This document shows, one piece after another, positions 16,894-27,119 of a stretch of DNA of 64,000 bases; the first letter of the stretch is position 1, and every line of letters begins with the position of its first letter. The stretch covers positions 1 through 64,000 of the forward strand of contig JAXLST010000008.1 in assembly GCA_046330435.1 (NCBI GenBank), given 5' to 3'. The translations under genes were made by a program, and so were the position numbers. Below the pieces are notes generated by a model. It had not been told where the DNA came from. It ran no database searches and saw nothing but the letters and a program-made list of their open reading frames with translations. The DNA comes from Ga0077560 sp046330435 (GTDB lineage: Bacteria > Actinomycetota > Thermoleophilia > Miltoncostaeales > Miltoncostaeaceae).

Positions 16894-18705
16894 TCACTGC
16901 TCCAGGCTGCGCACCTGCTCGGTCGTCCGCCGCAGGCGCCATGCGAGCAGGCGGCCCAGGTTTCGGTAGAGGGTCGCCGTGAGGCCGGGATGCTCCGCCC
17001 CGGCGCGCTCCAGCGCCTCCAGGGACAGCCCGATGACCTCCGCGTCGCTCTCGGCGGTCACGGTCGCCGACCGGGGCCCGCCGTCCAGGAGGGCGATCTC
17101 GCCCACGGCCGCGCCCGGCCCCATGGTGAGCAGCCGCTTGAGCGCGCCGTCCGGCAGGTCCATCTGCACCCGCAGGGTCCCGGCCCGGATGAACCAGATC
17201 TCGCCGGAGTCCTCGCCCTCGTGGCACAGCACGTCACCCCGTTGCAGCACCCGGCGCTCGGCCAGCACGTCGAGGGCCGCGACCTGCTCCTCCGAGAGCC
17301 CCGCCAGCAGCGGCTGGTCCGCCAGCTCCACCACCAGGTGGTCGCGCGGCCCCAGCGCCTCGGCGAGCAGGTCCTGCTCGCACCGCAGCAGGGCCTCGTC
17401 GAGGTCCGCGGCGCTCTCGGCGGCGAACCGGCCCTCCTCCACGTGGGCGATGATGAAACGCGCGCCGCGCTCGGCGACCACCGCGGACAGCCGCTCCAGC
17501 ATCCCGGCGGAGACCTCGTCGACGGCGGTCGTGCGGCGCATGTCGAGGATCACGTGGTCCAGTTCGCCCAGCTCCCCCAGCACGGCGCGCATGAGCCGCT
17601 CCGTGGGCCCGAACGACAGCTCGCCGCGCAGCTCGTACACCCCGATGCGCCTGCCCTCGCGGTCGAGGGTCGCGATCTCCTCGGGGGTGCGGGTGCGGCG
17701 GCCGCGCACCACGTCGCCGCGGTACCGGCGCCGCACGGCGTTGGTGGACAGCAGCCCCGGGCGGTACTGGTGCAGCTGGTAGCGGCGGGACAGCTCCTGG
17801 CACACCGCGATGCCGCGCACCGAGTTGCCGCGGGCGTCCAGGGGCGGTGAGAACACCCCGATGCCGAGCTGGCCGGGCAGGACGGCGATGACGCCACCGG
17901 CGACGCCGCTCTTGGCCGGCAGCCCCACCGTGTACAGCCACTCCCCGGCGTAGTCGTACATCCCGCAGGTGGCCATGACGCTCAGGACGCTCTCCACGTG
18001 CGTGCGGTGCAGCGCGTGCCGCCCCGTGAGCGGGTTGAGGCCGCCGTTGGCCAGCGTCGCGGCCATCACCGCGAGGTCGCGGCAGCTCACCAGCACCGAG
18101 CACTGGCGGAAGTAGAGGTCGAGGACGTCGTCGACGTCGTCGAGCATCCCGTGGGCGCGCATGAAGTAGGCGATCGCGCGGTTGCGGTCGCCGGTGTCGG
18201 ACTCGGACCGGAAGACGTCCTCGTCGAGGTCCAGCGGCCGGCCGGCGAACTCCGACAGGAAGCCCATCACCCGCTCGCGGCGCTCCGCCGCGTCGTCGCC
18301 CCGCACCATGCCGGAGGTCACGATCGCCCCGGCGTTGACCATGGGGTTGTACGGGCGCCGCGAGCTCTCGTCGATCTCGATGGAGTTGAACGCGTCGCCG
18401 GTGGGCTCCACCCCGACGCGGCGCATCACCTCCGCCCGCCCCTGGTCCTCGAGCGCCAGCCCGTAGACGAAGGGCTTGGAGATGGACTGGATGGTGAACG
18501 GCAGGCGGCTGTCGCCCGCCTCGTGGACGGCGCCGTCGATGGTGGCCACGGCGATCCCGAACCACGAGGGATCCGCCTTGCCGAGCTCCGGGATGTAGTC
18601 GGCGACGGTGCCGCCGTCCAGGGCGGAGATCGCGCCGAGGATCTCCTCGACCTCCTCCGCGAATGGGCTCGCCGCGGACACGCGGTCGCCGGTTCCGGTC
18701 GCCAT
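16894..18705 (-). CDS. glsA: glutaminase A fused to STAS and cyclic-nucleotide-binding domains
   Basis: 603 residues. Residues ~10-320 are a serine-dependent glutaminase (glutamine to glutamate + ammonia): catalytic S-x-x-K in TIQSISKPFVYG, then YNPMVNAGAIVTS and the C-terminal GLPAKSGVAGGVIAVLPG. Residues ~345-450 are a STAS domain (DHVILDMRRTTAVDEVSAGM), and ~465-603 a Crp-type cyclic-nucleotide-binding domain (GDVLCHEGEDSGEIWFIRAG, VGEIALLDGGPRSATVTAES). The extra domains suggest the enzyme is controlled by a nucleotide or by protein contacts. ATG at 18705 is preferred because GGAGAGGAGC sits just upstream; an ATG at 18720 is in frame but lacks one. Confidence 0.93.
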   Translation of the reverse strand: MATGTGDRVSAASPFAEEVEEILGAISALDGGTVADYIPELGKADPSWFGIAVATIDGAVHEAGDSRLPFTIQSISKPFVYGLALEDQGRAEVMRRVGVEPTGDAFNSIEIDESSRRPYNPMVNAGAIVTSGMVRGDDAAERRERVMGFLSEFAGRPLDLDEDVFRSESDTGDRNRAIAYFMRAHGMLDDVDDVLDLYFRQCSVLVSCRDLAVMAATLANGGLNPLTGRHALHRTHVESVLSVMATCGMYDYAGEWLYTVGLPAKSGVAGGVIAVLPGQLGIGVFSPPLDARGNSVRGIAVCQELSRRYQLHQYRPGLLSTNAVRRRYRGDVVRGRRTRTPEEIATLDREGRRIGVYELRGELSFGPTERLMRAVLGELGELDHVILDMRRTTAVDEVSAGMLERLSAVVAERGARFIIAHVEEGRFAAESAADLDEALLRCEQDLLAEALGPRDHLVVELADQPLLAGLSEEQVAALDVLAERRVLQRGDVLCHEGEDSGEIWFIRAGTLRVQMDLPDGALKRLLTMGPGAAVGEIALLDGGPRSATVTAESDAEVIGLSLEALERAGAEHPGLTATLYRNLGRLLAWRLRRTTEQVRSLEQ

Positions 18706-18978
18706 CCAGCTCCTCTCCATGACGCCGCACCCGGCGTGCGAACCGGGTCGGCGGGACGCTAATGGGGGACGCCGGGGAGGGGTCTGGGCCCTCTGCACAG
18801 GATTCCCGGGACAGGCTTGGCCATGCGTCCAACAACTTCTGCGCGCCGGCGCGAGACGGTATACAAAACGGCGCCGGGCTGGACGTTCGCGGGGGGCAGC
18901 GCCGCTCCGGGGTGACGTAGCGTCGCGCCGGGCCGCCCCCCGCGCGCCCCGCCCGTCCACCTGGAGAGGACCCACCAC

Positions 18979-20345
18979 ATGCAGCCTGCGCGATCCCGCC
19001 GCCCGGCGGTCCCGCTCGTGCTCGCCGCCGCGGCCGCGATGCTCGCCGTGGCGGCCGGCATCTCGACCGCCAGCGACGACGTCAAGCCGTTCGCCGCGTC
19101 GATCACCGCGTCCCCCGACGCGTCCGCGGACGCCGGCGCCCAGGCGTGGGCCGGCGCCGTGCCGTCGGTCACCATCCGCATCACCAACGGCGCCCGCGAG
19201 CAGCGCATCGGCAGCGCCGACATCACCATCCCCGCGGGCATCGCCCTGGCCCCGGGGCGCCCGTCGTGCAGTCGCCCGCCGGCGCCACCGCGCCCGCCGT
19301 CGCCGGGGGCGTCATCAAGCTCGGAACCTCGCCCTCAAGCCCGGGAGGTCGGTGGACGTCACGGTGTCCGCCCGCATCCCGTGCACCCCGGCGAACCCGT
19401 ACACGTGGACGACCCGCGTGAAGCAGTCCAACGACTTCAACGGCACGGGCAACGACTTCGCGATCTCCCGCGCAGCCGTCGCTGCGCGCCGACGGGGCGT
19501 GCAGCCTGGCGTTCCCCGCGGACGGCCAGCCGGCGTCCGCCCAGCAGGTCCGTGATCACCAACGAGACCTACCTGCCGTCCGGCCGCCCGGTGAGGGTGG
19601 TCGTGCTCGACGGCTCCGGCGCAGCGCGGTCACGTGGTGGACCGCGCCCGTCACCCTCGCGCTGGGCGCGAACCCCGCCGGCGGGACCCTCACCGGCACG
19701 CTCACCGCGACGCCGTCCTCGGGCGCCGCCGCGTTCGCGCCGGTCCTGGACCGCAGCGCCGGCGGCTACCGGCTCACCGCCTCCAGCCCCGGCATCACGG
19801 CGCCGGCGCCGCTGGCGGCGTTCACGATCGTCGACTCCGGCCAGCGCTGCACGGCCGGGACCACCTGCACGGGGTCCTCGTCGAAGGCCACGACCTCCGC
19901 GACGGTCAGCACCGCCAACGCGGCCACCGGCGACCTGCTCACCGTCTCGCTGGGCGCCCCGGACGCCCCCGCCCTGGACTGCCCGGACTACGTCGAGAGC
20001 GGTGAGACGCTGGCGTTCGATGTGACGTCGTCCACCGGCGGCCCCTCGTCGGCGACCAAGACGGTCGTGTACCAGATCGCCTCCCCCACCCGGTCGGCGA
20101 CCAAGTACCAGGTGTGCTTCCGCTCCCCGTCGCCGTTCACCACGCGCGCCGGGCTGCCGGCGCCGCTCCAGGGCGGCGCGTACGTGGGCCTGCTGCCGGA
20201 CTGCAGCAGCCGCAAGGACGACGACCACCGCACCACGCGCACCGCGGTGCCGCCGTGCGTGAGCGCGCGGTCGGGCGGGTCGTACGGCACGCCGGTCAAG
20301 CTCACGGTCCTCGCCCCTCAGGGGGACCCCTGGATCAAGGGCTGA
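18979..20345 (+). pseudogene. secreted protein gene with multiple frameshifts
   Basis: Begins with a ribosome site (GGAGAGGA) and a signal peptide (MQPARSRRPAVPLVLAAAAA). The protein can be followed only by changing frame: frame 1 to about 19257, frame 3 to 19322, frame 2 to about 19473, frame 3 to 19551, frame 1 to 19626, then frame 3 to the stop at 20345. Joined up it reads as a ~450-residue exported protein with Ser/Thr/Ala-rich beta-type sequence and scattered Cys (VDSGQRCTAGTTCTGSS; YVGLLPDCSS). Each break fits a one- or two-base indel, so either the gene is decaying or the assembly is faulty here. No family recognised. Confidence 0.65.
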
Positions 20346-20747
20346 GCACGGACGCGGACGGTGCCGCGCGGCGGTCGCGCGGCACCGTCGTGGTGTCGGA
20401 CCTGCAGGGATCCACCGCCCTCGCGGAGCGGCTCGACCCCGAGTCGCTCCGCGAGGTCCTACACCGGTACTTCGACGAGGTGCGGGCGGCCTTCGGCGCC
20501 CACGGCGGGCGCATCGAGAAGGTCGTGGGCGACGCGGTGGTCGCCGTGTTCGGCCTGGACGCCCCGGACGGCACCGACGGTGCCGCCCCGGCGGTGGAGG
20601 CCGTGGGTGACGCCCTGGCGGCGCTCACGACGCTGAACGACCGGCTGGGACCCAGGTGGGGCGTGCGCCTGGTCAACCGCACCGGCGTCGCCACCGGGGA
20701 CATCGGGTGGCGACCGTCGCCGGCGACCGCATGATCTCGGGCCGGCC
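20342..20747 (+). pseudogene. first class III cyclase domain of the broken cyclase-AAA-TPR gene
   Basis: The frame reads GTVVVSDLQGSTALAERLDP, then HRYFDEVRAAFGAHGGRIEK and VVGDAVVAVFG: both metal-binding Asp residues of a class III nucleotidyl cyclase are present. After TGVATGD the frame breaks twice (about 20705 and 20740); reading across gives ATVAGDRMISG then AMDEAARLERAAP, which joins the next open frame at 20748. The Asn of the usual VNVAARL transition-state motif is replaced (MDEAARL), so this domain looks catalytically degenerate even if the breaks are sequencing errors. No clear start codon with a ribosome site; GTG at 20389 is possible. Confidence 0.6.
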
Positions 20748-22622
20748 ATGGACGAGGCCGCCCGGCTGGAGCGCGCCGCCCCGGGGCTGGGGGCGCTGCT
20801 CGCGCCCGGCACGGCGGCGCTCGCGGCCGGCGTCGCCCGCACGGAGGCGCGCGACGACGGCGCCCACCTCCTGATGGAGCTGCTCACCGCGCGGCCGCGG
20901 CACTCCTCCCGGGCGGGCGGCCCGGATGCCGCGGCCGCCCGCGAGACGCGCCGCACCGTGACGATCGTGTTCGCCGACGCCGCCCCCGCCGGCCCCGTGC
21001 CGGAGGCGGTGGCGCGCGACGCCGCGGGGCGCTGGTTCGCCGTCGCGCGGGAGATCCTCGAACGGCACGGCGGCACCGTGGAGCGGTACATCGGCGACGC
21101 GGTGATGGCGGTGTTCGGCCTGGAGCGCCGCCGGGAGGACGACGCCCTGCGCGCCGTGCTCGCCGCCGTGGAGATGCGGGACGCCCTGGAGGGCCTCAAC
21201 GCCGAGCTCGCCCTGTCGGGAGCGCCCCCGCTGGCGATCCGGGCGGGCGTGAACACCGGGAACCTCGTTGCGGGGGCGGGCGCCGACCGGCAGCGGCTGG
21301 TGACCGGCGACGCGGTGAACGTCGCGGCGCGCCTGCAGCAGGCCGCGGGCCCCGGGGAGGTGCTGGCGGGCGACGCGACGGTGGCCCTCACCGGCGGCCA
21401 GGTGCGCGGCGACACGCTGGAGCCGCTGGCGGTGCGCGGCCGGGCGGAGCCGGTGCCCGTGCTGCGGGTGCGCTCGGTGGCGCAGGGACGGCCCCGGATC
21501 CGCCACGAGGTCCGGGCGCCGCTGGCGGGCCGCGACGCGGAGCTGGGGCGGCTCATGGAGGCCCTGCAGGACGCCGCCGGCGGGCGCGGGCGGCTGGCCG
21601 TGCTGGCCGGCGACCCGGGCGTCGGCAAGAGCCGCCTCGCGGAGGAGTTCTCGGCCCGCGCCACGGCGGCCGGGGCCCGGGTGCTGCACGGGCACTGCGC
21701 CGCCCACGGCGAGGGCATCACCTTCCGGCCCATCGTCGAGGTGGTGCACGAGGCGGCAGGCATCGCCCCGGGCGACCCGGCGGCCGTCGCGCGTGAGCTC
21801 ATCGCCGCGGCGGCCGGCGGCGACGCGGCCGTGACGGCCCGCATCGCCTCCCTGTGCGGCCTCTCGGACGTGGTCCACCCCCTCCCCGAGCTGTTCTGGG
21901 CGGTGCGGCGCCTGCTGGGCCGGCTGGCGGCGCGCCGCCCGGTGGTGGTGCAGGTGGACGACGTGCACCGCTCCGAGCCGACCCTCGCCGAGCTGCTGGT
22001 GCACCTGGCCGAGGCCGAGGACGCCCAGCTGCTGGTGCTCGCCACCGCCCGCTCCGACATCCGGCGGCGACGGCCGGAGATCGTCGAGGCCGCCGGGCCC
22101 CGGGTGGTGGAGCTGGGCCCCCTGGGGCCCGAGGCGACGGCGGCGATGGTCGCCGGCCTGCTGGACGGCGCGGTGCCGCCGGCGGTCGTCGACCGCATCG
22201 TCCGCGCGGCCGACGGCAACCCGCTGTTCGTGGAGCAGCTCCTGGCGATGATGATCGGGTCCGGCGCGCTGGAGCGCGACGGCGGCCGGTGGCGGGTGCG
22301 CGGCGACATCGAGCGCCTGGCCATCCCCCCGTCCATCGAGGTGCTGGTGGCCACGCGCGTGGACGCCCTGCCGGAGGCCGAGCGCGCGGCGCTGGAGGCC
22401 GCCGCGGTCGCCGGCAACGAGTTCACCGCCGACGCGGTCGCCATGCTGGCCGGGATGGACGAGGTCGCGCCGCTGCTGGACGGGCTGGTGGAGCGCGACC
22501 TGCTGCACCCGCCGGGCGAGTCGGGCGCCCACCGCTTCGCCCACCCCATGATCTGCGACGTCGCGTACGACGGCCTGCTCAAGCGCACGCGCGCCGAGCT
22601 GCACGAGCGCTTCGCCGCCTGA
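20748..22622 (+). CDS. second class III cyclase domain plus AAA ATPase (central part of the broken gene)
   Basis: 624-codon open frame, not a complete natural gene. Residues ~55-220 are a full class III cyclase domain: TVTIVFADAAPAGP, ERYIGDAVMAVFG (metal Asp) and GDAVNVAARLQQAAGPGEVL (Asn/Arg). Residues ~265-600 are an AAA/STAND ATPase with Walker A AGDPGVGKSRLAEEF and Walker B-like PVVVQVDDVHRSE. The TGA at 22620 interrupts the protein, as the same frame continues with family-like sequence (EELGRHLERAHRYRLE). Predicted role: signal-responsive cAMP/cGMP synthesis or ATPase regulator. Confidence 0.75.
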   Translation: MDEAARLERAAPGLGALLAPGTAALAAGVARTEARDDGAHLLMELLTARPRHSSRAGGPDAAAARETRRTVTIVFADAAPAGPVPEAVARDAAGRWFAVAREILERHGGTVERYIGDAVMAVFGLERRREDDALRAVLAAVEMRDALEGLNAELALSGAPPLAIRAGVNTGNLVAGAGADRQRLVTGDAVNVAARLQQAAGPGEVLAGDATVALTGGQVRGDTLEPLAVRGRAEPVPVLRVRSVAQGRPRIRHEVRAPLAGRDAELGRLMEALQDAAGGRGRLAVLAGDPGVGKSRLAEEFSARATAAGARVLHGHCAAHGEGITFRPIVEVVHEAAGIAPGDPAAVARELIAAAAGGDAAVTARIASLCGLSDVVHPLPELFWAVRRLLGRLAARRPVVVQVDDVHRSEPTLAELLVHLAEAEDAQLLVLATARSDIRRRRPEIVEAAGPRVVELGPLGPEATAAMVAGLLDGAVPPAVVDRIVRAADGNPLFVEQLLAMMIGSGALERDGGRWRVRGDIERLAIPPSIEVLVATRVDALPEAERAALEAAAVAGNEFTADAVAMLAGMDEVAPLLDGLVERDLLHPPGESGAHRFAHPMICDVAYDGLLKRTRAELHERFAA

Positions 22623-23988
22623 GGCGAGGGTCGCACCGGCCCGTCGGCGGAGCCCGAGGAGCTGGGGCGCCACCTGGAGCGCGCGCACCGATACCGGCTG
22701 GAGCTCGGGCCGCCGGACGCGCACGTGCTGGACCTGGGACGGCGGGCCGCCGGGAAGCTGGGGGGCGCCGGGCGCGTCGCACTGGAGCGCGGGGACATGC
22801 CGGCCGCCGCGAACCTCCTGGGCCGTGCCGCCGCGGTGCTGCCGGCCGACCACGACCGTGCGGCGCGCCTGATGGTGCAGGCCGGCCGCGCGGAGATGGA
22901 GACCGGGCGCCTGGACGAGGCGGTCGCGACCCTGCAGCGCGCGGCGGACCGCGCCGCGGAGGCCGGGGAGCAGGACCTTGCGGCGGTGGCGCGGCTCGAG
23001 CGGACGCGCCTGTCGTACGTGACCGGCGGCGGGCCGTCGGACGAGAGGCCGCCGCGCTCGCCGGGGGGCGGTGCACGCGTTCACCGCCACCGGCGACCCG
23101 GAGGGCCTGGCCACCGCGTGGCGCCTGCTGCTCAACGTGCGGCTCACCGGGTCCCGGTTCGCCGAGGCGGAGCGGGCCGCGACCCTCACGCTGCGCCACG
23201 CCCGCGCCGCGGGCGACATGGTGCTGGCGAACCGCATGCAGCCGGTGCTGGCGCTGCTCGCGCTGCGCGGGCCCATGCCGGTGTACGAGGCCCTGCCCCG
23301 GTGCGCCGCGATCATCGGCGAGGTGGCGGGCGACCGGCAGGCGGAGGCCGTGGCCCGGCGGGCCCTCGCCCACCTGCGGGCGATGCGCGGCGAGGTGGAC
23401 GCCGCCCGTGAGGAGTGCCGGCGCTGCCGGGACGAGCTGGAGGACCTGGGGTGGCTCATGGACGCCGCCCTGGTGTCGCTGGACTCCGGGCCCATCGCGC
23501 TGATGGGGGACGATCCGGCGGGCGCCGAGCTGGAGCTGCGGCGGGACCTCGAGGTGCTGGACGCGATGGGCGAGCGGAACTACATCGCCACCACCTCGGC
23601 CCTGCTCGCCGAGGCGCTCTACCGGCAGGACCGCCTGGACGACGCCGCCGAGGCGGCGTCCTTCGCCCGGGAGGCGGCCTCCGAGGGCGACGTCGCGACC
23701 CACACCATCCTCGCCGGTGTGACCGGGAAGCTGCTGGCGCGCGACGGCGACCGGGCGGCCGCGGAGGCGGAGGCGCGGCGGGCGGTGGAGCTCGCGGAGA
23801 CCACCGACGACCCCACCGCCACGGGTGACGCGCTGATGGACCTGGCGGAGGTGCTGCGCATCCGCGGCGACCGTGACGGGGCGCTCGCCACGTGGGCGGA
23901 CGCGCGTGAGCGGTACCGCACGAAGGGCAACCTGGTCGCGCTGTGGCGCATCGCCCGGCTGGTCGAGGACCTGCGCCGGCGGCGCTGA
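22623..23988 (+). pseudogene. C-terminal TPR region of the broken cyclase-AAA gene
   Basis: Continues in the same frame after the TGA at 22620 (GPPDAHVLDLGRRAAGKLGG, NLLGRAAAVLPADH) until about 23065, where a shift by one frame leads into a long open stretch from 23071 (VHAFTATGDPEGLATAWRLL ... RIARLVEDLRRRR). The sequence is a chain of TPR-like helical repeats (ALAHLRAMRGEVDAAREECR; YRQDRLDDAAEAASFAREAA), the normal C-terminus of this family. Ends four bases before the convergent PD40 gene. Two breaks here add to the frameshifts upstream. Confidence 0.65.
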
Positions 23989-23992
23989 GGCG

Positions 23993-26900
23993 TCAGCGCC
24001 GCGGCAGGATCGTCAGCCGCACCGCACGCTCGTCGGCGGTGGACCCGCCGCCCGCCAGGCGGATGCCGAGGCGGTAGGCGCCCGGGCGCAGCACCACGCG
24101 CCCCCAGCGGGTCCCGATGCGCACGACGTTGACGCCGCGGACCCCCCGGACCGTGCGGTGCGCCACCGCCGTCCACAGGGTGCAGGGCCGACCGCCGGAC
24201 CGGCCGGGGCGACACGCGCCGCCGGCGCGGTGGCCGCTGCGCGCGGCGCGCACGGTGATCGCGACGCGGTTGACGCCGCCGAGCGTGATCCGCAGGCCTG
24301 CGTGCCCGCCGACGCGGATCCGCGCGGGACGCAGGGACACCGCGCGAAGGGCGCGGCCGGGGTTCCCGGTGCCCACGGCCTCGACCGCGCACGGCCCGGC
24401 CGCGGCGTTGAGGTACACGTGGGAGAGGTCGGCGGAGCGGTAGCCGCCGGGCACCAGCGCGGGGCTGGTGCTCTCGAAGGCGATGCACGACAGGTCGGGG
24501 GAGCCGCCCGGGGCGCCGCCGGGCCGGGAGCCCAGCAGCGGCCCGCCCCCGTCGGCGCGGCTCACGCCGGTGGTCGTCCCGGCGGCCGCATCGCGCAGGA
24601 AGACGTCCTCGACGCCGTCGCCGTCGCCCGGCACGAGGTTCGCGGCCGAGGAGGCGAACGCCACCCGGACGCCGTCGTCGCTGATCACCGGCAGGCCCGA
24701 CGGGCCGTCGCCCTTGGCCCCCGCGGAGGACCGGCTCACCAGGACCGTGCGGCCGGTCACCAGGTTGCGCGTGAAGACGTCCTGCACCGCGTCGGGGTCG
24801 TCCGGGGTGAGGCCGGGGGCCTGGGCCGCGAACGCCACCACGGCGCCGTCACGGCTCAGGGCGGGCGCGCCGGCCAGGCCGTCGCCGGCGGGGGCGAGGC
24901 CGTCCGGGCGGCTGGCCCACAGGGTCACCGACGCCGGCAGGTCCCGCACGTAGACGTCCTCCCCGGTGCCGGTGTCGCCCGAGCCCGGCACCGCCGTGCG
25001 GGTCACGAACGCCACGCGGGCGCCGTTGCCGGAGATCGCGGGACTGTCGGCGCCGTCGGCCAGCGGGGCGCCCGACGCGCCGGCCAGGCGCGACGCCAGC
25101 TCCGGGGCGCCCGCCGCGCGGGCGCGCACCCACACCTGCTCGGTGCCGGCGGGAACGGGCACGCCAAGGTTCGTGGAGGTGCTGGAGAAGGCCACCACGG
25201 TGCCGTCGGCGCTCAGGGCCGGGGCGCGGCTGGCGCCGTCGCCCACCACCACGCCCGCGGCGCTGGCGATGGTGAGCGCACCGGTGTCCCGCCGCCACAC
25301 AATGACCTGCGCGTTGACGCCGGCGCCGAGGTTGGCGGCGGTGCTGGTGAACGCCACGGTGCCGCCGTCCGCGCTGATCACCGGCTCCGACGAGTTGCCG
25401 GTGCCCGGGACACCGGACGCGTCGCGGCTGATGAGGGTGACCTCACCCGTCGCCATGTCCCGCAGGAACACCTGGCTCTCCGGGCTGCCCGCCCCGGGCA
25501 GCAGCCCGTCGCTCTGCGACGCGAACACCGCCCAGCGGCCGCCCACGCTCACCGTGCGGCCCGCGACCCCGCGGGAGCCCTCGGCGGAGTCCGCGAGGGC
25601 GATCGAGAGGGTGGCGTTGCCCACCAGCTGTGGCAGCGGGTCCGTCGCGGCGCCCGCCGGGCGCGAGACGCGGCGCGTGGTGCCGGCGGCCAGGTCCCGT
25701 GCGTACACCTGGTTCGCGTCGGCGTCACCGCCGGGCGCGGTGCCGTGGCCCTCCGCGTCGAAGACCGCGACCGCGCCGTCGCCGGAGATGCCCGTGTCGG
25801 CCTGCACCTTCACCGCCGGCGCGCCCTGCGGGCCGTCGGACCGGGAGGCCAGGATCGTGCGGCCGGCGGCGACGTCGCGCACGTGCACGGCGTTCTGGGT
25901 GCCGGGAAGGCCGTCGGCGAGGTTCCCCGACCGCGAGGCGAAGGCCACCCGGCCGCCGTCGTCGCTGATCGCGAAGCCGAAGACGAAGCCGTTGGCGAGC
26001 ACCAGGCCGGTGCCGTCGGCGACGCTCACGGGCACGGTCGTGGCCGCGAGCGGCCGCCGCAGGTAGATGTTCGTCGCGGCGGCGCCCGTGCCGTTGCCGC
26101 CCAGGTTCGTGGCGCTGGAGGAGAACGCCACGCCCGAGGAGTCGCGGGAGATCTGCACGCCCGTCACCACGCCGTTCTGGGCTCCCGACACGCCGGTGGG
26201 CCGCGAGATGTAGGTGACGGTGCCGGTCGCCAGGTTCTTCACGTAGGCGTCGCGGTCGTCCGGGCCGTCCGCCGGGTCGAGGCCCGCGTCGGTGAGGAAC
26301 GCCACGCGGGTGCCGTCCGCGGACTCGCTGCCGCCCAGGGCCCCGGCGGCGGCGGAGGCCGCGCCCGGCGGGCGGCTCACCAGCACCGTCGACGCCGCGC
26401 CGGCGGCGACGCGGCGCTGGTAGACGTCCGGCCCCCCGTCGGCGTCCGCGGGGTCGGCCGGCGCCGCCGTGGTGAACGTCACCCGCACCTCACGGGACGC
26501 GCCGGCGCCGGTGACGGTGATGTCCGGGGAGTCCCCGCCCTCGGCGAGCTCGGTGCCGGACGCGCCGGCCACGCTCGCCCGCAGCGTCGCCGAGCCGTCG
26601 CGCACGAACACGTCGGGCGCACCGTTGGTGTCGCCGGGCACCAGGTTGGACGCCGCGCTGGTGAAGGCCACCGCGGAGCCGTCGGGGCTGATCGCCGGGT
26701 TCTGGCAGTCCGCGTCGGCCACGGCGCCCGAGGCGCCGTCGGCCCGGTCCAGCAGCGTCGTCGTCCCGCTCACCGTGTCGCGCAGGTAGCAGTGGATGCC
26801 GGCGTCGTCCGCGGCGCCCGGGTCGAGGGCGTCGGCGCCGGAGGTGAACACCACGAAGCGCCCGTCGGCGCTCACCGGCCGGCCGGGGCCCAGGTGTGCG

Positions 26901-27040
26901 GCGGCGATGCCGTCCGCGGGCAGCGCGCCGGCGGGGCGGTCCACCAGGACGGTCGCGCCCTGCGGGATCGCGGCGGCGAGGGCCGGGGTCGCCGCGAGCG
27001 CCACGGCGGCCAGGATGGCGGAGGGGGTGCGCACCGTCAC
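23993..27040 (-). CDS. secreted TolB/PD40-repeat beta-propeller protein
   Basis: About 1,015 residues. Signal peptide VRTPSAILAAVALAATPALA, then many repeats of the form SADGRFVVFTSGADALDPGA and DDGVRVAFASSAANLVPGDG, each followed by DVFVRDLATGxTTLVSR-like strands. This is the PD40/WD40-like repeat of TolB and prolyl-oligopeptidase propellers; I count at least fourteen, enough for two propellers. The last ~130 residues form an Arg-rich beta domain (RVAITVRAARSGHRAGGACR). Extracytoplasmic; binding partner unknown. Start GTG 27040 or 27034; neither has a good ribosome site. Confidence 0.85.
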   Translation of the reverse strand: MTVRTPSAILAAVALAATPALAAAIPQGATVLVDRPAGALPADGIAAAHLGPGRPVSADGRFVVFTSGADALDPGAADDAGIHCYLRDTVSGTTTLLDRADGASGAVADADCQNPAISPDGSAVAFTSAASNLVPGDTNGAPDVFVRDGSATLRASVAGASGTELAEGGDSPDITVTGAGASREVRVTFTTAAPADPADADGGPDVYQRRVAAGAASTVLVSRPPGAASAAAGALGGSESADGTRVAFLTDAGLDPADGPDDRDAYVKNLATGTVTYISRPTGVSGAQNGVVTGVQISRDSSGVAFSSSATNLGGNGTGAAATNIYLRRPLAATTVPVSVADGTGLVLANGFVFGFAISDDGGRVAFASRSGNLADGLPGTQNAVHVRDVAAGRTILASRSDGPQGAPAVKVQADTGISGDGAVAVFDAEGHGTAPGGDADANQVYARDLAAGTTRRVSRPAGAATDPLPQLVGNATLSIALADSAEGSRGVAGRTVSVGGRWAVFASQSDGLLPGAGSPESQVFLRDMATGEVTLISRDASGVPGTGNSSEPVISADGGTVAFTSTAANLGAGVNAQVIVWRRDTGALTIASAAGVVVGDGASRAPALSADGTVVAFSSTSTNLGVPVPAGTEQVWVRARAAGAPELASRLAGASGAPLADGADSPAISGNGARVAFVTRTAVPGSGDTGTGEDVYVRDLPASVTLWASRPDGLAPAGDGLAGAPALSRDGAVVAFAAQAPGLTPDDPDAVQDVFTRNLVTGRTVLVSRSSAGAKGDGPSGLPVISDDGVRVAFASSAANLVPGDGDGVEDVFLRDAAAGTTTGVSRADGGGPLLGSRPGGAPGGSPDLSCIAFESTSPALVPGGYRSADLSHVYLNAAAGPCAVEAVGTGNPGRALRAVSLRPARIRVGGHAGLRITLGGVNRVAITVRAARSGHRAGGACRPGRSGGRPCTLWTAVAHRTVRGVRGVNVVRIGTRWGRVVLRPGAYRLGIRLAGGGSTADERAVRLTILPRR

Positions 27041-27119
27041 AGGGTCCGCCCGCGGCGGCACCCGGTCAACCGGCCGTCCGGGGGGTCCGCGCTGCGGGAA
27101 ACCCGCGCCGCACCGCGGT

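Noticed and set aside
18706..18978. Promoter TTCTGC-17-TATACA upstream of the secreted gene
   Set aside because: The -10 is good but the -35 has only two matching bases; too weak to annotate. The rest of this 273-base gap shows nothing else.
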